The notes under the pieces were generated by a model. That model was not told the DNA's origin. It did no database searches and was given only the letters and a program-made list of their open reading frames with translations. A program made the translations under genes and the position numbers. From Sphingopyxis sp. JAI128 (GTDB lineage Bacteria; Pseudomonadota; Alphaproteobacteria; Sphingomonadales; Sphingomonadaceae), in NCBI RefSeq assembly GCF_014207235.1, contig NZ_JACHDA010000003.1, positions 558,001 through 622,000 on the forward strand: 64,000 bases of DNA, given 5' to 3'. Positions 14,967 to 22,246 of the stretch are shown piece by piece. Positions within the stretch are counted from its first letter, which is position 1. Each line of letters starts with the position of its first letter.

Positions 14967-15548
14967 ATGAGGATCGCGATCATCGACACCAGCACGACGC
15001 GCGCGGCCATCATTTCCGATGGTCTGCGCGAGGCCGGGCTCGATGATCTGGTGCTGATCGATCCCGCCGGCCCGGTCGTGGCGCAGATCGAAACCGCGAA
15101 GCCCGAAGTCATCCTGATCAACCTCGAAAATCCCAGCCGCGACCTGCTGGAGGATTTTTTCGCCATGTCGCGCGCGCTGGCGCGGCCGATCGCGATGTTC
15201 GTCGATCAAAGCGACGCCGAAGCGACCGGCGCCGCTATCGATGCCGGCGTGTCCGCCTATGTCGTCGATGGCCTGTCGAAACAGCGGATCAAACCCGTGA
15301 TCGACCTGGCGATCCGCCGTTTCCAGGCCTTTTCGACGCTCCAGCGCGAACTGCACGAAGCAAGGAATGCGCTCGCCGAACGCGCGACGATCGACCGCGC
15401 CAAGGCGATATTGATGAAGCGTCGGCAGGTCGACGAACCCGCCGCCTATGCGCTGCTCCGCGGTCAGGCGATGCGGACCAACCGCCGGATCGGCGAAATC
15501 GCCGAAGCCATTGTGACGAGCGAAGCGCTGCTGGGAGATATGGAATGA
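14967..15548 (+). CDS. nasT: NasT-type ANTAR antitermination regulator
   Basis: A 193-residue protein with a receiver-like domain (about 1-120) and an RNA-binding ANTAR domain (about 130-190). The ANTAR part reads LAERATIDRAKAILMKRRQ, then EPAAYALLRGQAMRTNRRI and AEAIVTSEALLG, as expected. At the usual phospho-acceptor position the receiver has Asn52 (EVILINLENPSRD) instead of Asp, so control by phosphorylation is unlikely. In the known NasTS systems NasT is held by NasS and, when nitrate or nitrite is present, is released to bind leader RNA and prevent termination. A matching leader lies at 16835-16986. Its stop overlaps the nasS start (ATGA). Confidence 0.92.
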   Translation: MRIAIIDTSTTRAAIISDGLREAGLDDLVLIDPAGPVVAQIETAKPEVILINLENPSRDLLEDFFAMSRALARPIAMFVDQSDAEATGAAIDAGVSAYVVDGLSKQRIKPVIDLAIRRFQAFSTLQRELHEARNALAERATIDRAKAILMKRRQVDEPAAYALLRGQAMRTNRRIGEIAEAIVTSEALLGDME

Positions 15549-16753
15549 GCGACAGCTTCCGCATCGGTTTCCTGCCGCTGGTCGACGCCGCGCTCCCCAT
15601 TTTGGCGCACGAGCTCGGTTTCGCGGCGCGCGAGGGCGTGGCGATCGAGCTTGTGCGCGACATGACCTGGGCGACGGTGCGCGACCGCCTGCTCTATGGT
15701 CACACCGACGCCGCGCACATCATCGCACCGCTGGCGATCGCCACCGCGCTCGGCCGCGACCGTCCGCCGGTTGCGATGGCGGTTCCCTTCGTCCTGGGCC
15801 TCAACGGCAATGCCGTGACCTTTTCGGTCGCGCTCGCCCGCGCGGTCGGCGTCGGCGATACGCTGGGCGATCCGGTCGCGGTGGGCGCAGGGCTGCGCCG
15901 CGTCGCGGCAGCGCGCAAGGCGGCGGGCGAACCGCTGCGCTTCGGTGTCGTTCATCGCTATTCGAGCCATAATTATATGCTGCGCTATTGGCTCGCGGGC
16001 GTCGGCATCCATCCCGATGCGGACGTCGAGATCGCCGTGACCAGTCCGCCCTTCGCCGCCGACGCGCTCGCCGCGGGCGAAGTCGACGGCATTTGCGTCG
16101 GCGAGCCCTGGAATTCGATCGCGGTCGACCGCGGCGTCGGCCAGATCGCGCTGGCAACCGCGCAGATATGGCGGCGCGGAGTCGAAAAGGTCCTCGCGCT
16201 GCGCGAGACGGTCGTCGAAGAACGACGCGGCGCCGTCGAGGCGCTCGTCCGCGCGCTGCACGCCGCGGCCGCCCATTTCGTCACCCCCGAGGCAGCCGAA
16301 GAAAGCGCCGACATATTGGCGCGGCCCGAATATCTGGACGCGCCCCGCGAGACGGTGCTGCGCGCGATCACCGATCATATCCGGCTTGTTCCCGGCGGCG
16401 AACCGGTTCATTATCCCGACTTCATGTTCCAATATCGCGAAGCCGCGAATTTCCCGTGGCGTAGCCAGGCGGCGTGGCTGTATTCGCAGATGATCCGCTG
16501 GGACAGCAATGCCTTCTCCGACGCCGAGGCCGCGACGGCGTCTGCGGTGTTCCGTCCCGACATATATCGCGCGGCGCTGGCGGGAACGGGCGCGCCGCTC
16601 CCCGGCGCTTCTTCGAAGCTCGAAGGGGGACTGAACGAGCCGATCGGCGCGGGGTCGGTGCAGGGCCGACTAACCCTCGGCAGCGACCGATTTTTCGATG
16701 GCCGCTCCTTCGACCCAGACGATATTCAGTCCTATCTTGCTGGATTGGGGTAA
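15545..16753 (+). CDS. nasS: NasS nitrate sensor (NrtA/CmpA-like, cytoplasmic)
   Basis: A 402-residue protein homologous to the nitrate/bicarbonate-binding NrtA/CmpA proteins: FRIGFLPLVDAALPILAHEL, HTDAAHIIAPLAIATALG, YSSHNYMLRYWLAGVGIHPD and DGICVGEPWNSIAVDRGVGQ. It starts directly with the binding fold and has no signal peptide or lipobox, so it is a cytoplasmic sensor rather than a transport component, and no ABC permease or ATPase gene follows. That, and the four-base overlap with nasT, identify it as NasS, the nitrate-responsive partner that sequesters NasT. Both genes lie directly upstream of the attenuated nitrate operon. Confidence 0.92.
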   Translation: MSDSFRIGFLPLVDAALPILAHELGFAAREGVAIELVRDMTWATVRDRLLYGHTDAAHIIAPLAIATALGRDRPPVAMAVPFVLGLNGNAVTFSVALARAVGVGDTLGDPVAVGAGLRRVAAARKAAGEPLRFGVVHRYSSHNYMLRYWLAGVGIHPDADVEIAVTSPPFAADALAAGEVDGICVGEPWNSIAVDRGVGQIALATAQIWRRGVEKVLALRETVVEERRGAVEALVRALHAAAAHFVTPEAAEESADILARPEYLDAPRETVLRAITDHIRLVPGGEPVHYPDFMFQYREAANFPWRSQAAWLYSQMIRWDSNAFSDAEAATASAVFRPDIYRAALAGTGAPLPGASSKLEGGLNEPIGAGSVQGRLTLGSDRFFDGRSFDPDDIQSYLAGLG

Positions 16754-16834
16754 TTTTTCCGGCCTCCGAATTTTATGCTGCAACTGCGAAATAACAACTT
16801 GCGGCGCCCCGGCGAATCGGGCACCTTAGGGGCA

Positions 16835-16889
16835 CTCGGCAAGGCTGCCGGGGCAGGATAAAGCGGCGACGACTCCAACGAGGGGGTCG
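16835..16889 (+). promoter_or_regulatory. ANTAR-binding tandem hairpins in the nitrate operon leader
   Basis: Two hairpins with six-base loops lie in the 5' leader. P1 (16835-16852) has stem CTCGGC/GCCGGG and loop AAGGCT. P2 (16870-16889) has stem CGACTCC/GGGGTCG, including one T-G wobble, and loop AACGAG. Both loops have A at position 1 and G at position 4, the established recognition feature of ANTAR proteins, and the linker is 17 bases. A terminator follows at 16941-16986. This is the expected NasT target: binding would stabilise the hairpins and let RNA polymerase read into the transporter and reductase genes. Confidence 0.8.
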
Positions 16890-16940
16890 AACCGCGAGGC
16901 GAACGGGAAGCCTTTTTCCCGATATCCCAACAGGCAATGA

Positions 16941-16986
16941 AGCCGTCAGGATGCGCCCGCGTGGCCGCCGTCCTGGCGGCTTTTTT
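16941..16986 (+). terminator. Attenuator terminator upstream of the nitrate transporter
   Basis: Arms AGCCGTCAGGA (16941-16951) and TCCTGGCGGCT (16971-16981) pair over 11 bases with a single T-G wobble and are followed by a T-run (16981-16986). A nested alternative, GCCGCC (16964-16969) with GGCGGC (16975-16980), also runs into the same T-run. It sits between the ANTAR hairpins and the transporter start, so it is best read as the regulated terminator of the NasTS attenuator. Confidence 0.85.
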
Positions 16987-17014
16987 ATTGCCCGTCACGC
17001 AAAGGGGACGGACG

Positions 17015-18226
17015 ATGACGACGGCAAAATCGAATTTCTGGACCAGCGGGCATTGGCCGACGCTGGTCGCTGCCTTTCTCTATTTCGATCTGGCTTTCAT
17101 GGTGTGGGTAATCCTGGGGCCGCTCGCGCCCGCGATCTCGGAAGATCTCGGCCTGACCCCGGCGCAAAAGGGCCTGATGGTCGCGGTTCCGACGCTGGCA
17201 GGCGCTGTGCTTCGCGTCGTCAACGGCCTGCTCGTCGACCGGATCGGCCCGAAGCGGTCGGGCGCGATCAGCCAGCTGGTGGTTATCGGCGGGCTGTTCG
17301 CCGCCTGGACGATGGGGGTCTCCAGCTTCGCGGGCACGCTTGCTCTGGGCGTGATCCTCGGCTTTGCAGGCGCGAGCTTCGCGATCGCGCTGCCGCTCGC
17401 GAGCCGCTGGTATCCGCCCGAGCATCAGGGCAAGGCGATGGGTCTTGCCGGCATGGGCAATTCGGGCACCGTGCTCGCCGCGCTCTTCGCTCCCGGCCTT
17501 GCCAAGCTCTTCGGCTGGAACGCGGTGCTCGGCCTCGCATGCATCCCGCTGACGATCGTCTTTGTCCTCTATCTCTTCATGGCAAAGGACGCACCCAATG
17601 CGCCCGCGCCGAAGAAGCTGGTGCATTATTTCGAGCCGCTCAAGACCGCCGACGCTTGGTGGCTGATGGCCTTTTATTCGGTGACCTTCGGCGGCTTCGT
17701 CGGGCTCGCCGCCTCGCTCCCCATCTATTTCACCGACCAGTTCGGCCTGACGCCGGTGATGGCGGGCTATTGCACCGCAGCCTGCGTCTTCGCCGGGTCG
17801 TTGGTGCGGCCGATAGGCGGCGCGCTCGCCGACCGGATCGGCGGAGTGAAGGCGCTGATGATGGTTTTCGTCTTCGCCGCGCTTGCCCTTGCCGGCGTGC
17901 CGCAAGCCGCCACGCTGCCCGCCGCGCTCGGCCTGTTCGTGATCGCGATGCTCGCGCTCGGCACGGGCAACGGCTCGGTGTTCCAGCTCGTGCCGCAACG
18001 CTTTGCGAAGGAGATCGGCGTCATGACCGGACTCGTCGGCATGGCGGGCGGCGTCGGCGGTTTCTATCTCGCCTCCTCGCTTGGCTTTGCGAAACAGTGG
18101 ACCGGCAGCTTCGCGCCGGGCTTCTACATCTTCGCCGGGCTTGCCGTGCTCGCCCTGGTCGCGCTGACGCTGGTCAAGGGCCAATGGCGTCGCACCTGGG
18201 GCGCCGCCCAAGGCGTGCGGATCTAA
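17015..18226 (+). CDS. NarK/NasA-type nitrate/nitrite transporter (MFS)
   Basis: A 403-residue major facilitator with about 12 membrane helices. I use the ATG at 17015 (MTTAKSNFWTSGHW, preceded by aaaggggacgg); an in-frame ATG at 16937 would place the terminator hairpin inside the gene and give no sensible N-terminus. Nitrate-porter features include FMVWVILGPLAPAISEDLGL in the first helix region, GLAGMGNSGTVLAALFAPGL at about 144-163 and GLVGMAGGVGGFYLASSLG near 352-370, the two Gly-rich signature helices of the NNP family. It is the first gene after the attenuator and brings nitrate into the cytoplasm for NasA. Confidence 0.92.
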   Translation: MTTAKSNFWTSGHWPTLVAAFLYFDLAFMVWVILGPLAPAISEDLGLTPAQKGLMVAVPTLAGAVLRVVNGLLVDRIGPKRSGAISQLVVIGGLFAAWTMGVSSFAGTLALGVILGFAGASFAIALPLASRWYPPEHQGKAMGLAGMGNSGTVLAALFAPGLAKLFGWNAVLGLACIPLTIVFVLYLFMAKDAPNAPAPKKLVHYFEPLKTADAWWLMAFYSVTFGGFVGLAASLPIYFTDQFGLTPVMAGYCTAACVFAGSLVRPIGGALADRIGGVKALMMVFVFAALALAGVPQAATLPAALGLFVIAMLALGTGNGSVFQLVPQRFAKEIGVMTGLVGMAGGVGGFYLASSLGFAKQWTGSFAPGFYIFAGLAVLALVALTLVKGQWRRTWGAAQGVRI

Positions 18227-18228
18227 TC

Positions 18229-19431
18229 ATGAACCGCACGCTCATCCTCCTGCTGGCGCTCGCGCCGGCCGGGGCCGCTCACGCCGAGGACATCGTCCTG
18301 ACGCCGATCGGCGAAGCCCGCCTCCGCTATGAACTGGTCGATCAGGACGGCCTGTCCGCCAACGCCGATGCCCTGACCCTGCGCCTGCGCGCCGGGGTCG
18401 AGGCAAAGGCGGGAGGATGGTCGGCGCTGGTCGAAAGCCAGGGCAATCTGGCGATCGTCGATCATTATTTCGACGGGCTGGACGGCGCGGCGACCCGCCC
18501 GCTGGTCGCCGATCCCCAGAATATCGCCCTCGCCCGCGCGCAGATCCGGTACAGCCAGCCCGCCTTCGCGATCACCGCCGGACGCCAGCGCCTGGGCTTC
18601 GACGATGAGCGCTTTGTCGGCGGCGTCGGCTTTCGCCAGAATGGGCAGAGCTTCGATGCTGTGCGCGCCGAAATCACACCGGCCAAGGGCGTGAAGGCCG
18701 ACCTCGCCTATGTGTGGAGTGTCCGCACCATCTGGGGCATCGACGGCGGCGGCGCCCGGCAACAGGCGGTGTCGGGCGACAATGTCTTCGGCAACCTCAG
18801 TATCGAAACCCCCGTGGGAAAGCTGGCCACTTTCGCTTATCTCGTCGATCAGGACGAGGCGGCGGTACAGGCTTTCCGCCTGTCGAGCCAAAGCTATGGC
18901 GTCCGCCTGCAGGGATCGCCCTCGCTCGGCACCGCAAAGCTCGCCTATCAGTTAAGCTATGCGCGGCAGTCGGACTGGCATCGCAATCCCAATGATTACA
19001 GCGCCGACTATTATCTCGCCGACGTTGCGGCCGATTTCGGCGGGCCGCGTCTGGGGGTGGGTTATGAGGTGCTGGGTGCCAGTGACGGCACCGCGCTTAC
19101 CAGCTTTCAAACGCCGCTCGCCACCGGCTTCAAATTTCAGGGTTGGGCCGATAAATTCCTTGTCACCCCGCCCGATGGCGTGCGCGACCTTTATGCGAGT
19201 GCGGGCTGGGGCTGGAAGGCGGTGGGACCGCTGAAAGCCCTGACCTTGCAAGCGATTTACCATGATTTCCGCAGCGATCGCGCTTCGCGATCCTATGGCG
19301 ACGAGATCGACCTTCTGGCGAGCGCGAAGCTGGGCCAGGTCGCCGCTTCGGCGCGCTACGCCCATTATCGCGCCAAAGGTTTCGCCACCAACACCGACAA
19401 GCTTTGGCTGCAACTCGATTGGACGCTTTGA
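18229..19431 (+). CDS. Outer-membrane porin of the alginate-export family in the nitrate operon
   Basis: A 400-residue beta-barrel protein with a signal peptide (MNRTLILLLALAPAGAAHAE). Alternating strands such as LTPIGEARLRYELVDQDG, ALARAQIRYSQPAFAITAGR, QRLGFDDERFVGGVGFRQN and GVGYEVLGASDG match the Alginate_exp porin family, and it ends in the aromatic-rich LWLQLDWTL expected of a barrel. It starts two bases after the transporter stop and ends in a TGATG overlap with nirB, so it is cotranscribed with nitrate assimilation. The likely role is passage of nitrate or nitrite through the outer membrane; the family name refers to another substrate. Confidence 0.85.
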   Translation: MNRTLILLLALAPAGAAHAEDIVLTPIGEARLRYELVDQDGLSANADALTLRLRAGVEAKAGGWSALVESQGNLAIVDHYFDGLDGAATRPLVADPQNIALARAQIRYSQPAFAITAGRQRLGFDDERFVGGVGFRQNGQSFDAVRAEITPAKGVKADLAYVWSVRTIWGIDGGGARQQAVSGDNVFGNLSIETPVGKLATFAYLVDQDEAAVQAFRLSSQSYGVRLQGSPSLGTAKLAYQLSYARQSDWHRNPNDYSADYYLADVAADFGGPRLGVGYEVLGASDGTALTSFQTPLATGFKFQGWADKFLVTPPDGVRDLYASAGWGWKAVGPLKALTLQAIYHDFRSDRASRSYGDEIDLLASAKLGQVAASARYAHYRAKGFATNTDKLWLQLDWTL

Positions 19432-21908
19432 TGGAACATAGTCCCCTCTCGCCGGAGGCCGATACCCGCGACCATCTGGTCGTCATCGGCAACGGCATGG
19501 CCGGATGCCGTGCGGTCGAGGAACTGCTCGCGCGCGATCCCGCCCGGTATCGCGTGACGATTTTCGGCGCTGAACCGCGCGTCAATTACAACCGCATCAT
19601 GCTCTCTCCCGTCCTGGCGGGAGAGAAATGTTTCGACGACATCGTCATCAACGATGCCGATTGGTACAACGCCAATGGCATCGCGCTCGTCGCGGGCGAT
19701 CCGGTGGTCGCGATCGACCGCACCGCCAGGACCGTGACGACGCGCGGCGGGCTGACCGAATCCTATGACCGGCTGCTGATCGCCACCGGGTCCGATCCCT
19801 TCATCATCCCCGTGCCGGGCAAGGATTTACCCGGCGTGATCGCTTTTCGCGACATGGACGATGTCGACACGATGCTCGCCGCGGCCGATGCCGGCGGCGA
19901 CGCGGTGGTGATCGGCGGCGGGTTGCTGGGACTGGAGGCCGCGCACGGCCTATCGCTGCGCGGCATGAAGGTCACGGTGCTCCACCTGATGCCGACGCTG
20001 ATGGAACGCCAGCTCGACGAAGCGGCAGGCTGGCTGCTCAAGAACGCGCTCGAAGAGCGCGGACAGACGATTCTGACCGGCGCCGACACCGCCGAGATCG
20101 TCGGTGACGGCAAGGTCGAGGGGGTGAAGCTGAAAGACGGCACGCTGATCCCCGCCAGCCTCGTCGTCATGGCGGTGGGCATCCGCCCCTCGGTCGTGCT
20201 CGCCCGCGACGCGGGCCTCGCGGTCGGACGCGGCATTCAGGTCGACGACCATATGGTCACCAGCGATCCGCATATTCTGGCAGTCGGCGAATGCGTCGAA
20301 CATGATGGGCAGGTTTACGGGCTCGTCGCGCCGCTGTGGGACATGTGTCGCAGCCTTGCCGACGGGCTGGTCGAACAACCAAGCGGCTATCGCGGCTCGG
20401 TCACCTCGACCAAGCTCAAGGTCTCCGGCATCGACGTTTTTTCGGCGGGCGATTTTTCGGGCGGCGACGGGTGCGAGGACATTGTCCTGCGCGACGCGAG
20501 CCGCGGCGTCTACAAGCGCGTCATCGTCAAGGACGACCGCATCGTCGGCGCGGTGCTCTATGGCGATACCGCCGATGGCAGCTGGTATTTCGACCTGCTG
20601 AAAAAGCAGGAGGATGTGTCGCAGCTTCGCGACCTCTTGATCTTTGGCCAGGCCTTCGCCGCGGGAGGCGGCGCGGCGGACCCTAAGGCCGCCGTTGCGG
20701 CGCTTTCCGATGATGCGGAAATCTGCGGCTGCAACGGCGTTACCAAGGGCCAGGTCGTCTCGTGCATCGCCAAGGGCGCGCACAGCCTCGACGCGGTGCG
20801 CGGCAGCTGCAAGGCGTCGGCCAGTTGCGGCTCGTGCACCGGCCTCGTCGAAAATATCCTGGCGCTGACGCTCGGCGACGATGTGCAGGCAGGGCCCAAG
20901 ACGATGTGCAAATGCACCAGCTTCGGTCACGACGATGTCCGCCGCGAAATCGTCGCGCAGGGCATGCGCTCGATCCCCGAGGTGATGCAGAAGCTGCATT
21001 GGACCACCCCCGACGGCTGTTCTTCCTGCCGTCCCGCACTCAATTACTATCTGCTCTGCGCGCTGCCCGGCGAATATGTTGACGACCAGCAAAGCCGCTT
21101 CGTCAACGAACGGCTGCACGCCAACATCCAGAAGGACGGCACTTATTCGGTCGTCCCGCGCATGTGGGGCGGGCTCACCAATCCGACCGAGCTGCGCGCG
21201 ATCGCCGACGTCGTCGAGAAATATAATGCCCCGATGGTCAAGGTGACCGGCGGTCAGCGGCTCGACATCTTCGGGATCAAGAAGGAGGATCTGCCTGCGG
21301 TCTGGGCCGACCTCAATGCCGCGGGCATGGTGTCGGGCCACGCCTATGGCAAGGCACTACGCACGGTGAAAACCTGCGTCGGGTCCGAATGGTGCCGCTT
21401 CGGCACGCAGGATTCGACCGGGCTCGGCGTCAAGCTCGAACGGATGAGCTGGGGCAGCTGGATGCCGCACAAGTTCAAGATCGCCGTGTCGGGCTGCCCG
21501 CGCAATTGTGCCGAGGCGACGATCAAGGACTTCGGCGTCGTCTGCGTCGACAGCGGTTACGAGCTGCACGTCGGCGGCAATGGCGGCATCCACGTCCGCG
21601 CCACCGACCTGCTCTGCAAGGTCGCGACCGAGCAGGAGGCGATGGATTATTGCGCCGCCTTCATCCAGCTCTACCGCGAGGAAGCGCGCTATCTTGAACG
21701 CACCGCGCCATGGATCGAGCGCGTCGGGCTTGAGCATATCAAGGCACGCATCGTCGATGATGCGCCCGGCCGCGAGGCGCTGCGCGCACGCTTCCTCTTT
21801 TCACAGAGCTTCAGTCAGGACGACCCCTGGGCGCAGCGCGCCGAAGGCGCCGAGGCCGAGCATCATGCGCCGATGGCGCGCTTTACTCCGCAAAAGGAAA
21901 TCGCATGA
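19431..21908 (+). CDS. nirB: Assimilatory NADH nitrite reductase, large subunit
   Basis: An 825-residue siroheme enzyme reducing nitrite to ammonium. The N-terminal FAD/NADH reductase part (VVIGNGMAGCRAVEELLARD, LLIATGSDPFIIPVPGKDL, VVIGGGLLGLEAAHGLSLRG) is followed by two BFD-like [2Fe-2S] regions (CGCNGVTKGQVVSC with CKASASCGSC, then CKCTSFGHDDVRRE with DGCSSCRPAL). The sulfite/nitrite reductase domain carries the 4Fe-4S/siroheme cysteines in KTCVGSEWCRFGTQDS and VSGCPRNCAEATIKDFGVV. The ATG at 19431 overlaps the porin stop by one base. It works with NirD, encoded next, and needs siroheme, for which cobA is at the end of the operon. Confidence 0.96.
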   Translation: MEHSPLSPEADTRDHLVVIGNGMAGCRAVEELLARDPARYRVTIFGAEPRVNYNRIMLSPVLAGEKCFDDIVINDADWYNANGIALVAGDPVVAIDRTARTVTTRGGLTESYDRLLIATGSDPFIIPVPGKDLPGVIAFRDMDDVDTMLAAADAGGDAVVIGGGLLGLEAAHGLSLRGMKVTVLHLMPTLMERQLDEAAGWLLKNALEERGQTILTGADTAEIVGDGKVEGVKLKDGTLIPASLVVMAVGIRPSVVLARDAGLAVGRGIQVDDHMVTSDPHILAVGECVEHDGQVYGLVAPLWDMCRSLADGLVEQPSGYRGSVTSTKLKVSGIDVFSAGDFSGGDGCEDIVLRDASRGVYKRVIVKDDRIVGAVLYGDTADGSWYFDLLKKQEDVSQLRDLLIFGQAFAAGGGAADPKAAVAALSDDAEICGCNGVTKGQVVSCIAKGAHSLDAVRGSCKASASCGSCTGLVENILALTLGDDVQAGPKTMCKCTSFGHDDVRREIVAQGMRSIPEVMQKLHWTTPDGCSSCRPALNYYLLCALPGEYVDDQQSRFVNERLHANIQKDGTYSVVPRMWGGLTNPTELRAIADVVEKYNAPMVKVTGGQRLDIFGIKKEDLPAVWADLNAAGMVSGHAYGKALRTVKTCVGSEWCRFGTQDSTGLGVKLERMSWGSWMPHKFKIAVSGCPRNCAEATIKDFGVVCVDSGYELHVGGNGGIHVRATDLLCKVATEQEAMDYCAAFIQLYREEARYLERTAPWIERVGLEHIKARIVDDAPGREALRARFLFSQSFSQDDPWAQRAEGAEAEHHAPMARFTPQKEIA

Positions 21909-22246
21909 CCACAGCAGAATGGCTCGACATCGGCTGGATCGACCAGATTCCCGTGCGCGGCAGCCGCACCGTTCAGGTCGCGGGCGGCGACGACATCGCC
22001 GTCTTCCGCACCGCCGAGGGCAAGGTCTTCGCGCTCCTCGACCGCTGTCCGCACAAGCATGGCCGCCTCAGCCAGGGCATAGTCCACGGCGGCGCGGTCG
22101 CCTGTCCGCTGCACAATTGGCGGATCAGCCTGTCGACCGGCGAGGCGCTCGGCGAGGACAAGGGCTGCACGCCGACGGTGCCGGTCAAGATCGACGGTGG
22201 GCGCGTGCTGATATGCCGGGCGAGCACGTTGAAGGCCGCGGCCTGA
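21905..22246 (+). CDS. nirD: Nitrite reductase small subunit, Rieske-type
   Basis: A 113-residue Rieske-like [2Fe-2S] protein. The cluster ligands are in LLDRCPHKHGRLSQG and AVACPLHNWRISLSTGEAL, giving the C-x-H ... C-x2-H pattern of NirD proteins that keep the cluster. It starts at an ATG overlapping the nirB stop (ATGA) and its stop overlaps the nasA start (TGATG), so translation through nirB-nirD-nasA is probably coupled. It is the small subunit of the NADH-dependent nitrite reductase. Confidence 0.94.
   Translation: MTTAEWLDIGWIDQIPVRGSRTVQVAGGDDIAVFRTAEGKVFALLDRCPHKHGRLSQGIVHGGAVACPLHNWRISLSTGEALGEDKGCTPTVPVKIDGGRVLICRASTLKAAA

Noticed and set aside
16937..17014. An in-frame upstream start for the nitrate transporter
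   Set aside because: The extra 26 residues would be encoded by the attenuator terminator itself and do not resemble a transporter N-terminus; the ATG at 17015 has a good ribosome-binding site.
21508..22245. An upstream extension of nasA in the same frame
   Set aside because: It reads as a shadow of nirB and nirD. The iron-sulfur N-terminus of NasA begins only at the ATG at 22246.
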